A stretch of 64,000 nt of DNA from Ignelater luminosus (lineage: Eukaryota; Arthropoda; Insecta; Coleoptera; Elateridae): positions 29,916 to 93,915 of the forward strand of contig VTPC01004508.1 of the NCBI GenBank assembly GCA_011009095.1. The letters are read 5' to 3'. Position 1 is the stretch's first letter; each line of letters opens with the position of its first letter. The notes under the pieces are model-generated. The model saw only the letters and a list, made by a program, of their open reading frames with translations, made no database searches and had not been told where the DNA came from. Shown one piece after another: positions 36,501-51,500 of the stretch. A program made the position numbers and the translations under genes.

Positions 36501-39500
36501 AGAATAATTATGAGAACACAAATTTCTTACTAGCCTTACTAGTACTATCCATGTTGTATGATTAATGTTGTCAGATAAGAAGGTTTTATTATTCATTTAA
36601 AAATCAGATCTGATACACTTACGCAATTCTTTAACGTTCAGAAAATGGTGCCGTTTAATTTTCTTTTTGTTCCTGGTGACAGAAAACAACGCAAAAAGAA
36701 ATTATAAATCGAAATTTTTGACTTACGCGGTTTTAATGTCGCACATCTTCCTAGAGTAAGAATATTAATAACTTCACTCGAGCTACCTTCAAATTTCAAT
36801 CTCAAACACCTCTGTTTTCTTCTTGAATTTCTTCGCCCTTTGATCTACACTTTAACATTATTCTGGAATCTGAGACAATATCATTCAATCGGGTAGTTGC
36901 AAACAATTTATCTATAGACTATAGTATGAGTGACAGAAAGAAAGGCTGTTAAAGTAACTTCAGTTTTGGGGCTTTTGATTCCAGCAGCATCAGCCTATCA
37001 GGTTTTTTGAATTGATCAGGTTTTGCTGTAAGTCGTCTTTCCTTTCAAAAACAAAAAATTCTTGCTCTTCTTTCAGTTTATTAGCACCACATCACCAGTC
37101 TTTTGCAAATATATTTAGATTTAAAAAACTTAGATCGAAAAGTACATGGTTGCATGATGCGCGTACTAGGTTTATTTACTGAATCAAACGTCCCTTGGTT
37201 ATTTTGGACCTCAGAATGAGTAACAAGCCTTGGGTTTGGTAACGTACTTCAGTAAGCTATTTTTGCTCAGAATTGTCTATCGTTCGTATCACTCAAATAA
37301 TAATTCAGATCACAGAGGTATCTTACAAACACGGGGAAAGTCTGTATGAAAGATATCGATCCAAAAATCCATCGTTCTTGATATACTTTGAAAGTTAACC
37401 AGTCGCAATATGCGTTTATTTGCCACATTTTTTGTTTTTGTTTTAATCGAAATCTGATCACAAAGCATTTTGCGAAGTGTAAGACTCTATGTTGTAAGTA
37501 GATGCATATATCGAAAGTTTGTGAGTTAAATCGCTATGAAAGCCAGAATCCCAAGTAATGGGAAGGATATGGCATTCAAAAAAGCGTATTGACGCTAATT
37601 TATTAGTACTCTTAGAAGTCCCCACGAACAATGTCCACGAGCTACTACAATATAAAATTATGACAACTGATTTCTTTCTTTTACAGAACGTAACTAACAG
37701 TTTGAACATGTCATGTCATAGCATTTGATGCAATTTCGATTTTCTATGTTACTGTCTCATTTTGAAACGCAAGTCTTCCTATATGGGCAGGTGTTTTGGC
37801 GGCATCTTTATTGACAATCAAAGTCTTATTTCAGATCTGATGCTTTGATAGATCACTCCCATAGAATACAATCTAAATAGGAATTGCGTGTTTTCTATCT
37901 TCTACTTTAAATTCATTTTTAGTTTTTTCAACGAATAAAAGACGGACGACTTGCTTGAATTTAGTAGCATATAATCCACTTTGCGACTTCTGAACAGATA
38001 TACTGTCATTATGGACTACTCCTTTGGGGGTTTCTATTTCAAAATGTCTTAATTGCGTGGTTTCTTCTGCCAATAATTATTTATTATTAGACTTATTATC
38101 TTGTAGTTTCAAATCGTCGAGGATAATTTGATGAAGTGGTTCAGAATTTCTAAAGCTACAGGTTATCTTTACTTCCGATTCTTAATTCACTACCTTAATT
38201 ACCAAACTAAGGCATAAAAAGGATTCCCCAAAAAAATTTCTGCATCATCTTAGAATTCAACAAACAGTTTATCTTTCTCGTTGCTGAATTGTGAGATCTT
38301 CTAAGTGGCCTTTAGTTTTTGACAATGCAGCTCTTAACTAGACAAATAAGGTTGCTTCAAGTTTTTGGGAACGCTTGCAGTTCTTCAGAAAACCATACGT
38401 AGTCTCCTGACAGACCTTTTTGAAAGGATAACATATCTTTGAATATTGTTATGGATTTAAAATGTAGCTGTAATACACTGATAGAATGATATTTTCTAAA
38501 ATATTCGAGTGTATCGACTATTTTTAATTCTTTCAGAAAAACTGATTCCTTCAATATTCACTATCATGAAGTCGGACACTAGATTAAACTGCTCATTTTA
38601 CAATTCGGTATGCATTGGCAAAAAACTTAAAAATTCTAATGTTAGATTTGAAGGTCATTATAAGCACAAATACTCAGATAAATCAATCATGCCAAACGCC
38701 TAGTAAAACATAATCATCTTATAACTTCAAACAACTACATCATATTTTTAGAATTTTGTAGAAATTCAACATTCAAATTAGATGTTTGAAGATTTGAAAT
38801 TTATGAACGACAAAGTATATTTGCTGAATCAGCCGATTGACCTCGTAAAATCGCCGTTTCTACAAAAAAATTGAACATCATAGCTTCTGGTTGGCTGGTT
38901 TCCATAACATTTATTCTTTCGAAATACTTGATTGCTTTGTAAATGTTAATTCTGATATTGAAGTTATTGTTTTGTAGTCTTTTCTCTTTCCCCTATATTA
39001 ATTTCTGGTTTTCAAAAACATTTTGGCCGTCTATTTTATACACTAATGGAAAAAATTAAAGGAACAAAAAAATTTCCCAAATTTTTTGTGATTTCAGAAA
39101 TGCTGTATATCAGTGAAAAATGCTCGTATCGAGATTTTAAAAAAAGCTTCAAGATTCTAGTTTTCAGATCTTTTAGTCAAAAATTTTTAGGAGATACGGT
39201 TATCACGCAATCATAAGAAATAACGCGCAAAAAAATTTTGCATTTCTAAAATCACTAAAAAATCTAGGAAATTTTTTTGTTGCTTTAATTCTTTCGATTA
39301 GTGTATTAAAAACACCAATGGAGTATTAGTATGTTATCTCATTTACAATATATGAGAAAAATGGAAGCGATAAGCTGTGGTAATACTAACAATAAAAAAT
39401 TTTCATCTTAATACAAACAATAACTAAAATTCGCAGAGCTCTTTCATAACCTGCTAATTGGATAATTTTCTAGTCACCTAAGTCTTTTCTAATTAACAAT

Positions 39501-42500
39501 AATAATTAAAAATAATAATAATTACAAAACAAACATGAAAGCAGCTCGGAAATATATTTGTTTTATGTGATGTACAAGGAAACTAACGGCTTTAATTACA
39601 GTGTACTGCAATAAATGCTTGGATTCCATAGAAGATTCTTAAATATTTTTCTAAAGTTTTGCAAAATTAAATGCACATAAACACTCCATTAATTAATGAA
39701 GGTGCAGAAAAGCCGACAATTCCTGGAATTCTCAAGGTAATAGGTTTTGATGTAATGTAAGTTTTTTTTCGTTTTTCCCTGGAGGGAATTTTAAAATTCC
39801 ACGCTTGAATTAGTGGAAATAGCCCCCTTAGAGTTAATGCAATTATTTTGTTTTAGGAAACTTTAATGTATTTTCTGTCTAAAACCTACTTTTATCAATT
39901 ATCCAACATGACATAACAATTTTTTCGATTCAGATTAACTGTAACTTCAAAATCGAACCTGTTTGGTTTTTTTATAACTAAATGGGAAGATTTTATATTC
40001 TTCTAGTTACCCTAAGTTTGAAAGCGTCGATGATACGTCTTGAAGCCTTATTATTTAGTTTAATAAGAAGAGCATATGTCATCCTTTAGGAACGCGATCT
40101 ACCTTTTAAACGATTTTTGCAATTAGAGAGCTTCAATACTTCCTACAGTAGATCATCAAAGGATTACTTGCTTAGAGCCTTAATTGGTTTACTTTAAAAT
40201 TTGCTTGTGCAACTTGAGATTAGTTATGCTTGAAAACGTTTTCGTTGTAAGATAATATGCATCACGGTTGATGAAAAAGTGTGCCTCGTTGGTAACTTAT
40301 GGGCTGGTCTTCTTTATTGCGTGAGTAGTATTTAATTGCAACGGTGAATTAATTGGTTAATTAAATATTATGTGCGTAAGGACGCTTACTTAATTTATTA
40401 CGTATTGCATGTGTGGTAATGTTTTAGAATTATACGATAAAAATGTATTAATTGGCAGTTTTAGAATATTACATGAGACTGACTATGCAGTATTGCTAAA
40501 GTGATTTTTTTAAATGAAAGTTAATTTTTCGCAATTCATCGGGGAATGGAACTAGTTATTAAATCCGCGCAAGCGAATCTTAAATAAATAATTAGTAGGG
40601 ATAAAATTAAATCTCCCCTTTGTTTAGATTTTGTAAGGGGGAAGAATAAGTAGTTAATTAGACAAAAGAAAATAAAAGAAGGCAGTACACGATTTTTCTG
40701 TATTTGCTTAAGCGTCAGCTTTGTTCCTGTTTGTTAGAGGTTTGATTATCAACCCCAAGTAATATTTAGAAATTTAAGAAAAACAGGGGCGCATTAAATG
40801 GGATGATTATGGAAAAGCAAAACAAAGATGTAATTAATACGAAGCTCATCTTAAAATAAATGAAGTTTGTGGACGATTAACAGAGGTAATAATGATAACT
40901 AGAATTTATTAATTAAATTTTCTTTTGTGAATTTCCAAAATTAAATTTAGAATTGTATCGAATAATTAGCAATGGTACACACTGCACTGTTGTAAACTTT
41001 AGACTTTGATTGAGACGATGAGGCAATACAAAGTGTAACTATTTAAACAAACTGTTTGAATATAAGTTCACACCTGCATTTGCTAAGTAATATTCAAGAT
41101 TTGTATTAATATCGTCATGGTCAAATCTTAAATATAGGTTATGTATTGTTAAATTTTCAATACTGTTTTGAATTATTCTTATAATGTCTTATCAAACCTA
41201 CTACGATCTAATAGTAATAAGGTCTTGATCAATGACTTGAGTAGATTGGGCTAAATTGGCTAGGCTGAAGAAAAGCATAAAAGCATAAGAATTGTTATTG
41301 TAATATTAATCCTTTCATCTTTTGATTGATGGTCCAGTAATGATGAATGACATTTGAATGTTGCATATTATATTCATTATACTTTCTTTTTCTTCCGTAA
41401 TTCCAATTTAAAGACAATCAAATTTAGAATCCACCCACCTACTTCCTTAATAAGAGGTTCAAACCCATCTTCGGCTTTCTTTTTTTTCCTAATAACTAAC
41501 TATACTTTATGTTTTATTTAAATAACGCTTTTAACGTTCAAGGAATAAAATAGCAGCAATTACAGATGTGAAAAAAATTTAGTACTTCAAGTTTCAAATT
41601 TTATCTTCATCTCAAACAAGACTAGGACATTAAATTCCCTAGAATTAAAATTACGAAGACATTATTTTACAAGACCGCAAGAAATGTTCCGTATGTTTCA
41701 CTATTTTACTTTGTCACTAGAAAAACTGGACAGTAATGTCAAATGTCACGGTGATGACAAAAAGGACTTGTCCTTCCAGTAAATAAACACTAACTTATAA
41801 CTTATTAAGAATTCTTTTTTTAAGCCACAAAAGCATATCTCAAGAACGTCGTGAAGACGCAAAGAATCTTAATCTTTCCATCTCTTCTGAGAGTAATTAA
41901 TTTTTTGTTTTTAATTTAATCTCAGCTTCGACTTTAATCTTGAAGACTTGGTGGGGAATTAAAGTTTTAAGATGTCTAAGAACCTGGTGGTCTCGTTTAG
42001 GAATAATTTAAATCTGAAGATTTGTGTCAGATAAAATAAAATGCATTTGAGATGGTATTATAAGAAAAGTAGGTTAAATATGTATAGTATTTTTGTTATT
42101 GTAGTAGCTACACGTTGTAATTACTATTTTATATTTGTGTTTGCTGTATTTTTTAATTACGAACCTCTTTGTCGCCGAAATTCTTTTGTTTCGTAATGTT
42201 CTTTTAATGCCGCTTGTGTACTCGAATTTTCCATGCAATTCCAAATTGCAATACAATAAAGACTTCATCAAAAAAACAAAACAAAATAAGTAAAAGCGTT
42301 ATTATTACTTTGTGACAATGACTAGCCGCAATATTTGTACTATTCTTGTTTAACCTTTGTAATTTTTTCAAACGATACATGAAATTCAAAATATCAGATC
42401 TCGATAATATTTGATTTATTTTGTTTGTTTAAATCGGAAAGAATCTTCAGTAATTGAACTATTATGTAAAATACCAGTTAATTTACAAAATAAATGCATA

Positions 42501-45500
42501 TTTATTGTAGTGTTGACTTTATATTCATCCAAAACATTCAAAATGTAAATAAAAAGAAAAACAATGATGACGGTAATTGAAACTGGTTTTCTCCTTGTAA
42601 AATCAAACTGAAACGCAAAAACAGAAAATAAAAATAGAATTCTTATAACAAATCTAAAATGCAGGTTCCCGCATTGTCCTGCTTTGCTGCGGTAGTAATA
42701 GTTTATTATTATTACTATTTATTGTAAACGTATTTTATATTTTAATAAGAAATAAAAATTTATTTTTCAAACATAAAATCTAAAATAAATATTTTTTCCT
42801 AAATACTTTTAAATAATGCAAAATTGTTCCAACAAAGCTTTTTATGTGTCACCAAATAAAAATAAAAGAATTGAACATTTAGAGAAGATCTTGCATAAAT
42901 CTATCCACAAAAATTAACCGTTAAACTCCGATACGTTAGCCTTTACCATCCTCCTCATGCCAAACAGGTTAATTTAACACAATAATCAAGCATGGTTTAT
43001 AAATGTATTCACCTCTTTTAATATCCGGTATTTGTTTACAATTTGGCCTTTATGACCTTTTGACACTCATCTTAAACATCGCGTAGCGGTATAGTACAGA
43101 TAATTTTTTACGTTTTTCAGTGATAACCTACATCGATTTGAATAATAATAATATTACGAGTAGCTTGTAAATGAGATTATGGCGCCTTGGCAATTTTATA
43201 TTTAAATAGGTTCTTGGGAACCATAAGTAGCTGCCGTTAAACGACATGTTTTCTAACGGAATTTAATGATCTCTCTGTGCGTAGATCAAGAAGCTTTATG
43301 TACTTTTCTTTCTTGTTAGATACATATTATTATGTCATTTAGAATCTTTTTAATGTAAGTTGTCATGGTCTTTTTTGGTTTTAGCCATTTATTTCAGATA
43401 ATAGATCTAAGCGATTCTTTAGAATAAAAGTACTGTAAATTGTTTTTCCTTCTCAGTTAATTCTAGAAGCAGATTTGTTCTTAAAATCTCTGGTAGGATT
43501 ACATCCCTAAAGCCTTTATCGGGAACTAGTAGTACTGCCCCGCTTCAGCCTCCTCAGACATTCTGAAAGAAGAATTGTGTAGGTATTTCTCCCAAAATGT
43601 CTGTAAATGTCTGATGAACGAACCACCACAAAAAAATCTGATGGAAAACGACAGAATTAGTCTAGTCCAACTTAACATCAAATATTTAAACAACACTACT
43701 ACAGATATGTTTGTCGTTGTGTCGTGAAACTAGTAGCTAGTAGTCCCAGTAATACACAACTATGTAATTTCTTGCATCACCTCACCTCTGAGCACTTAAT
43801 ATTTCTCAATAGGAAGCTCTCTTCCATGGAGCAGATAGTTACTGCGAAACTTTAAACTTAGAAAATTGCTATTATTGCATATGGATAGCAATGTTATATG
43901 ACATAAAAGAAAACGTCGACATTTAGGTTGCTAAGTATTATTTCCAGCGATGACTAATCTTCATTGTTACTAAACGATACTCTTGGGAATTAAGGCTTTT
44001 AGATTAATAAATAATTTCTTCTTGAGTTGGAGAAACGTTGTCGAAAATAGAAAGATTACTTATATCATTTAGTCTGGCAAGAGCAATATGAAGAATTATT
44101 CGGAGCCGCTTGGAATACAATTTGAGATTAGAGAAAATGTTTAGTCAAAGCTAAAGAGTGATCCATAAAATTTCTCTTCTCTTTCACTGCATGTTATAAT
44201 AATTCGATATACTAGATTTTCTAATTTTTTATAGCTAACTGAAGAGGCACATTTTGTTAATCACTCCGCAATTTTCAGTCAGAAAGTAAAAGCCTGATTA
44301 AAGAACAGAATCAGGTATACTTCAAACAACCACGGCATTTTGATGCGATGCCTTTTCACGCGTTTTGCTATTATCAGATTACATCTGTTTGAGTTTTTAC
44401 TTCATACATAAAGCTTTTTGATCATGATCTTAGAAAAGTTAAGAGGATTTAAAGCTTGAAAGAATTTTTGAATGATTCTAGGAATAAATAGTCTTAAAGC
44501 TTGGGAAACACTGATTTAGAAGTTGCAGGATTTCATTCTTACCTGCCTTGTCTCTCGTTTAGATACCTATAAACGAATCAGAGAAAGATGCATAGAAATT
44601 TAAGTACATATGGTCTTGGCTAATAGGATACGAGAAGGACGTGTCAGAAACAAGTAAACATTCAAAGGCTTAATGGGCTTGCACGGGCATGATCATTTTA
44701 TAGACCTCTATATTGACAAATTGAACTATAGCACTTTATACATTAGAAGAGAACAATATGGGAATAAAAATGCACTAGAAAAGTCTAAGACAGACAAAGT
44801 TGTATGTCAACTTCTTGCCTAGGTGGTTAATCTATTCTTAACATCCTTAAGATTTATTCCTTTCTTTCTTCACTCTTCACACCGTAACATCTGTAAATAT
44901 TTTTTGGGCAAAAGACTCACTTTTCCTAATTCTCCATCCAATACCGTAGCAATATGAAGCCAAAATCCCTTCTTTGTTGGTTTTATTCTAAGAATTGTTT
45001 TTGGGACGGTTTTCAAAATTATTAGCTTGCTTTATAAAGTACCCTTAACCAACCAAGAAAACTTTGAATACGATAAATTCTGCAAAGTGTGAAAACATCC
45101 TGTTGTTGCTGAGTACTTCTTCTAAAATACTTTAGAAAAGCTTTGGGTCAGTTTCTAAGACATAATTGAAAGTTTAAAACCTTGTCTAAGGTTGTCGAAA
45201 TCAAAACATGTTTTTATGTCGATCTTCTTAATATCAGAAAGGAAGAAGAAACATGCCGAGTTAATTTTTTTTGTTTCGGACATGAACCATTTTGGGTGAA
45301 TTCCTATTCATTGCAATCACTTTTTATGTTGGCTATCTTCAGAATTTATAATTAATGAGCGAGTAAAGTTTTGCTTTCATTAGCTCGACTTCACTCAGCT
45401 CGGTTTGGTGTACATTTTTTAATTCCATAAATTGATCTTTTTTTATAGTTCTGTTCTGAAATAGTTTAAATACCAATAACGTTTTCCAAGTCCAATGAAA

Positions 45501-48500
45501 ACTTGATAGCTTCTCATTTTTGCATCTCATTGATGATGTTGTAGTTCCAATATTTTTTTCAAATCTTTTCTATCGATCATTCAAGCATCTAGAATCATCA
45601 TACAAATCTTTCTTCTTATTGATTTACAATTTACATAAAGACTTTATTTCAATCTGACAATCTAGCTAAGCTAATTCAATTAAAGGTCATAGACAATGAA
45701 GGTGCCATACTCTTAACTTACGCCGTATTACCGTTACTCGTTGATAATCAAATTCCAATTCAATTTTATCTTGCACTAAATTTATTTAAGTTACTTGTTC
45801 TAGTCTTAATTTTCTTCTTCTTCAAGCATGGCTAGAAAGTGCTAAATCAAATAATGTACTTGAACTTCCGATTGACAGTGTAAATATAGTAAACTCTTTT
45901 TTGCAAAAATCAGAAAATATTAATAAATGCCGAATGATCAATACAATAGCTAATTCCCAGCTACTTTTGGATGTCCTTTAAGCACTGAGAAATATGCAGT
46001 TTGAAATTACAATTGTTTGACTTTGTATTGTTAACCAAATATATTGGGTGTGACTATACCAATATGGCCACAGTTCCTGTTACGATTTTAAAGTAAAGAA
46101 AACGGTTTAAATTTATTTAATTTATTATTTACGATTATGAAGAGTCGACTAGTTGTATGAAAAGTAATTACCAAAATAAAAATCGTAATTTTTAACCATA
46201 AAATTGCATTAAAATACGACCCCATAGACTATGATATAACGAGTACAGAAATAGCATCGTCGTTTTATTAACGTATAAATTCTATAATTTAACTAGCGAG
46301 CTTTGGGAAGCAATCTTCATAATTCCGTGTTGTAATTATATTTGATAATTCACAACCTACGTGGTTCTCTCATGGTTTGCAACGTAATGTTATACTATCC
46401 TCGAGTTCGCGTAGTTGTATAAATGCAGTACATTGACTTCTCCTTTTACTTTGTTTTTGTGGCTTCGAAAATCCTTACTTAATTTGCATTTTATCGAATT
46501 CTTCTGATAAGGCAATTTTTTATTGTGCGTATGTATGTTGTGCTAGGCTATTTTATTGCTGTTGCTAATTTGTCATAAAATTTGTTAGTTTTTATTTCCT
46601 TTTTTTTTGTTTACCTCTTAATTGTTTTGTAATTCTAAGATTTTTTTATTGTTTCAGGTAAGTGGAAATATTGCGACTATTGATTGGATAATATAAAAAA
46701 GAACTTGAATTTGACGGTATGTTTAAAGTACAATTTTTTTCTGTCATGATTTCAACATTTTTTTGATTAAAAAATTAACTCTTTATTTATAATGCAAATG
46801 TCAGGTCAAAAGTCATAATCTTTTCACTGTTTTTGACAGCTTCGTTAAACCAATGAATAACTATATTTCTTCACCTCTATGGACGATAAATAAATAGAAA
46901 TTTTTAATATCAAACATGTAAATAAGTCTGATTATGTGTGAAAAGAAAAACGTTTGCCTTGCGTCATCCGAAATCATCAATCTTTAAAAATAAAAATGAA
47001 GGCAGTTTCAAAAACAAAAGAAAACTTCCCTTTTATCTTTTCAAACCCACCTGCCAGTTGTCAAACCGGAAATCTACCTACATACATGGTCACAGGATGT
47101 TAACATATTTAAATAAATGGAACTTCCTCGATTCCGTAATTCCTTATCTTTAATCGAGCAATGCTTATGTTTTCACAGAAAAAAACTTTTCAAATTTTCA
47201 GGATTCATATGCAAATGAAAACGAATAGATTTCCCGTTAATGGATAGCTTGAACACTAAAGAACATCAAATATGAAAAATATTATATCTTTCCTAACCAG
47301 TCGAGTTCGTTAATCCGAAGACTTTTAATTTCAACCGTAGTTTATTACAGTATGAATAATAATTTCTCGAAATTGATTGCCTATTTGGTTCCGATACCAA
47401 ATTAGTTACGTCCGCCGCAATGAAGTACAAAAATTATTATTATTCATCTTAATCAGCGATTCGCCAAACGATCATACGGTCGATGAAGCTTAGAACAAGT
47501 AAATCACGTTCGTGTAAAAGGATCGATCTATAAACGTGACTTTAGATCACGAATCGTGAGCCATCTTCCATTCCACGCTCTGCAAGGCGCCCAATAAAAG
47601 AAGATTACATCCAGCATTTCAAATAAATTACATAGACTTTGCTTTTAGAGATCTATTATGGTTATTGTTACGTAAAAAGGGTTTGGTAATAATGAAATTA
47701 TTACAATAATAACTACAAGTAAAATGTTATCGAAGCCATGAACTTTCGATTATTATTATTATTATTATTATTATTAAATTTCTTTAACAATGAAAAGAGT
47801 CATCATTGTATAATGCAACCCCCTGCAATGTTACATTTCTTTGTAACAAGTTTGTATGTTGATTTATTGATGAAGTCCCTAAAACGCTTTTTGTTCATTT
47901 TTCTCTCTCGGTACTAAATTTGTCATTTTTATTCAACAAATTCTTAATTAAATTAAATATTTCACTTTTATTTAGAAACTGAGCGTTGTCTACCGTTACA
48001 ATCTCCCAAATAAAAAACTTTCCCATTCACTTATGATATTAAAAAATATCAACAGGTTTCTAACTTTACGCATCATTGATATTACCGGAAAAGTTGTAAA
48101 ATTCTCTCACAATTTGATTGTGAATCTCCAAATTTGTATTTCAAGAATTTACATGTCCGTGATTAAACTGGCTTACCTTTTAAAAGATTCACCAAATGAT
48201 CCTTTCAAATCCACCTGTGTATATACATGTCTTGAACTAAAAGAAAAAAAAATGAATTTCTAATTATACGATATACTACAAGATGCCCAAAAGGTCAACT
48301 GCTTGTCAGGAATCCCGTTGATAATTATTACTTTAAACTTGTACAAATGAAGAAGATGCGCCATTCACCATCCATAATGCATAAAATACACGTATGCATA
48401 ATTATTACCGTGGTGTTAGTAGTTTAACATTAGATGATGGTCACGATGATTTTAAAGATCATCATCGGTGTTCGAAACGTTCTCACGATTAGTTTCCACT

Positions 48501-51500
48501 AGCGCTTTAAAGAGAAGAGAAATCGGCAAAATCATTAGAATAATCTAAACGTTTTAAGGAATCTCGACTTAATAACACCGCCACGGTTCTAGATATTATG
48601 TGGAATTCTAGAACGCTGTTTCAGAAATGCCTGAGAATTGAGAAATTTTACTGCTTTTATTATCTTTGTTGAAATTAAAAGTTTTGTTTTACTTATTTAA
48701 ACACATCCGTTTGTAAAGTAAATTAAATGTAAAATCAAAAATATTTTAATTTGGAATAGTTTTACATGGTTTTTGAGCAATTCTGAATTGTGCAAACCTG
48801 TTTTTCGAATAAATGGAAATTTAAGTAGCTATTGTTGGCAAATATATGTACGTATGCTTTTTAAGTGTTTTTTTCCTCTCTAAAAGGAAACAATCTTAAA
48901 TGGATATTTTATAGACCTTTTAGAGATAACATTAAGATTTTGAAAGTTTAATATTGTAGATTTCACCTTTAAACATTTTAATTCTACAATAAAAAAAGAA
49001 AAAATCTGTCAAGCTATGCTTCTAAATTTCTAAACGTACAAAATATTAAAACTATATGATATGGACATACGTAGTAAGCGTCCGCAAAGTATTTTAATAC
49101 CGAACTCTGTTTGTTTTTAGAATCAAGAATTCTCTTATTGTTTTCATCTGATAGTTCTGTTGCAGTCTGCCTGGCTAGCTATGTAGATTTCCAGTGCGGG
49201 ACAATATTGGAATTATTGTTTCAAGATAACTCATCATTTTGGAAGGCCAAGCACTTTCGATTGAAACTAAAAAAGTCAAGAAATTAGATGAGTTGTCCCT
49301 AAGTTCTCTAAAGAATATCTTGTAGTTGAGATTCACATTTAACAAAATATCCAAAATTTGGGAGTCATGTCATTCTTCTCCAAATTGCTCTTACAGATTC
49401 CATTCTGATAAGCAAACGATGTCGAGCTAACAGTACAAACGTTTTTGATTTCCAACTTGGGCCATTAAAAAGCCTCGAATCCGCATTGACGTTTTCCATA
49501 GATTCCATAGACTGTTTTAGTTTTTAATATGATAAAATAGATTGGGAGCGTGATTTTCGAAGATTCTTTGAATTTCCTGATTGTGTGACTGAAGAAGGGT
49601 CTCGACTTATTTTTAGTTTTTATTATTTTGTACTTTTAAGAAGGAAAGTGAAAGGAGAAAACGTTAGATCACCAAAGGAGGCTTGTGGGAAGGCGCGCTT
49701 CCCGACCCATGCTTGTATTTAATTTTTTTTTCTAATACACAACTTGTCCAGGAAATGGAAAAGTACTTATCAGTTTCTCAGAAAATTTGTTTGTTGATAA
49801 AATAATGGAAATAATCTTGATATTTCCATTAAAAGACGACTAGGTGCTAGATTTACTCGAAAATCACATTGACGTGTTAAAACTAAACATGTAATAAAAG
49901 TTAACGTGATTTCTAACAATGGAACTTATCGTGTTGTTCAGTATTTGCTGATACTAAGGTGTACTAAAGCAAACTGTTTCGTACATCTTAAACTTAGAGC
50001 AAGCGCAATAAAACTGTCTTTATATTTATACCAAAAGGAAGCAACACGTACGTGAAGAATTTATAGTCTTAAGTTTCAAGAAAGACAAACTTCAAAAGCA
50101 ACTAATGATGATGCTTCATAAGCGGTATCCAAAGAGCACATAGTAGTAGGCAAAAAATGAATTAACATAACAGCCCTTCAGGTAACTTACTAGTAGTCTA
50201 TTCAAAGCCAGTGGTAGTCTTTTACCAACGTTCCTATTGACGATAGAAGAATCATTAAATCTAAAAAATTTTCATCATGCAATTAACTCTTAGCCAATGC
50301 AAAAATCGAAGCTTCGAAACAATTTTTGATACCAAAAGAAGCTAGAAAAGTAGAACAACGAGCAAAAACGACTTTTGTTATACCTATCGCATATTTAAAA
50401 AGTAGTGCCAACTCTTTTTATCTCAAAATAAAATACTATTACTTACGAAGAAATTTAAAAGTTGTTAATTCTGTTTCCACATTCCACGTACAATTCAATA
50501 GAATTTTCTTTTCCATAGAAATAAATAATAAATAAAAGCGATAATTTAATTAGTTTTTTCCATTTAATTAGATTTGCATAAACCACAACAAATAAAATGA
50601 TTCTAGCTTACTTTATATTCTAGAAATCAAACGTTTTTGCAATCTACTAACAGTAATTCTATTACATAATTAAAATTCACACTCCACTAATTTTCCACTG
50701 ATATAATTGATGAACAAAAACTGTAGTTTGTAACCTTCTGCATATAAACGTATACATAAAAGGATTGTGTAACGAACTGAGAAGGGAGACAACAGAAGGT
50801 AAATATCGTAAATTCCTTCCCATCTTGAGTAATTTTAAACCTTCTGCACGTGTTTTAATTCTTCTAAAATCCTACGATTCCCGTATGACGCGTAACTTAA
50901 TCCTTTTTTGAAAGAGGATTAATTTATTTTCGGAGAATTTTAAAATATTGAGTGGCAGTTTTTTTTTATTATCAATATTCTGAAAATAAATTTTTTTTGT
51001 ATTGATAAGCGGGACATACAATTATTAAAATATGAAATTGATGTAAAAAGATTCTAAAATATTATTTTATTGCTTTTTTATGCTTTATTCTACAGTATGA
51101 CGTTAATAAACGTTTAATCTCTGATTCCTGTTGTTTTAAAATACCTCATATTTCAAATTTATTAGTTACCAACAGAGATAGTTAAAAAGTGTGTTTAATA
51201 TCTCAGAGAACAATAAACATCTTAAAAAGACAATACACACCCACGCAGTTTTCTTTGTTTTTCTGACTTTAATATGGCAGAATTTAATATAAACAGTGCT
51301 ATTAGAATAAATATTTGCTTTAAAAAAATATTTTGGTATTTTCTGTTGAGGTGAATGATTCTTATTTTTTATGGCCTCGCTATAACGATGATAATGATAA
51401 ATGAGGAGAAAACGAAAAAAAGATTCGTTATAGCTTATAGTTGTAGTATCGTGTAAAAGTGAGGATTGAAGCTTGATTTACCATAAACAATACTGCTGTA

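Noticed and set aside
41450-41475. GGTTCAAACCC as a tRNA B box
   Set aside because: No matching A box or acceptor stem lies upstream at the expected distance.
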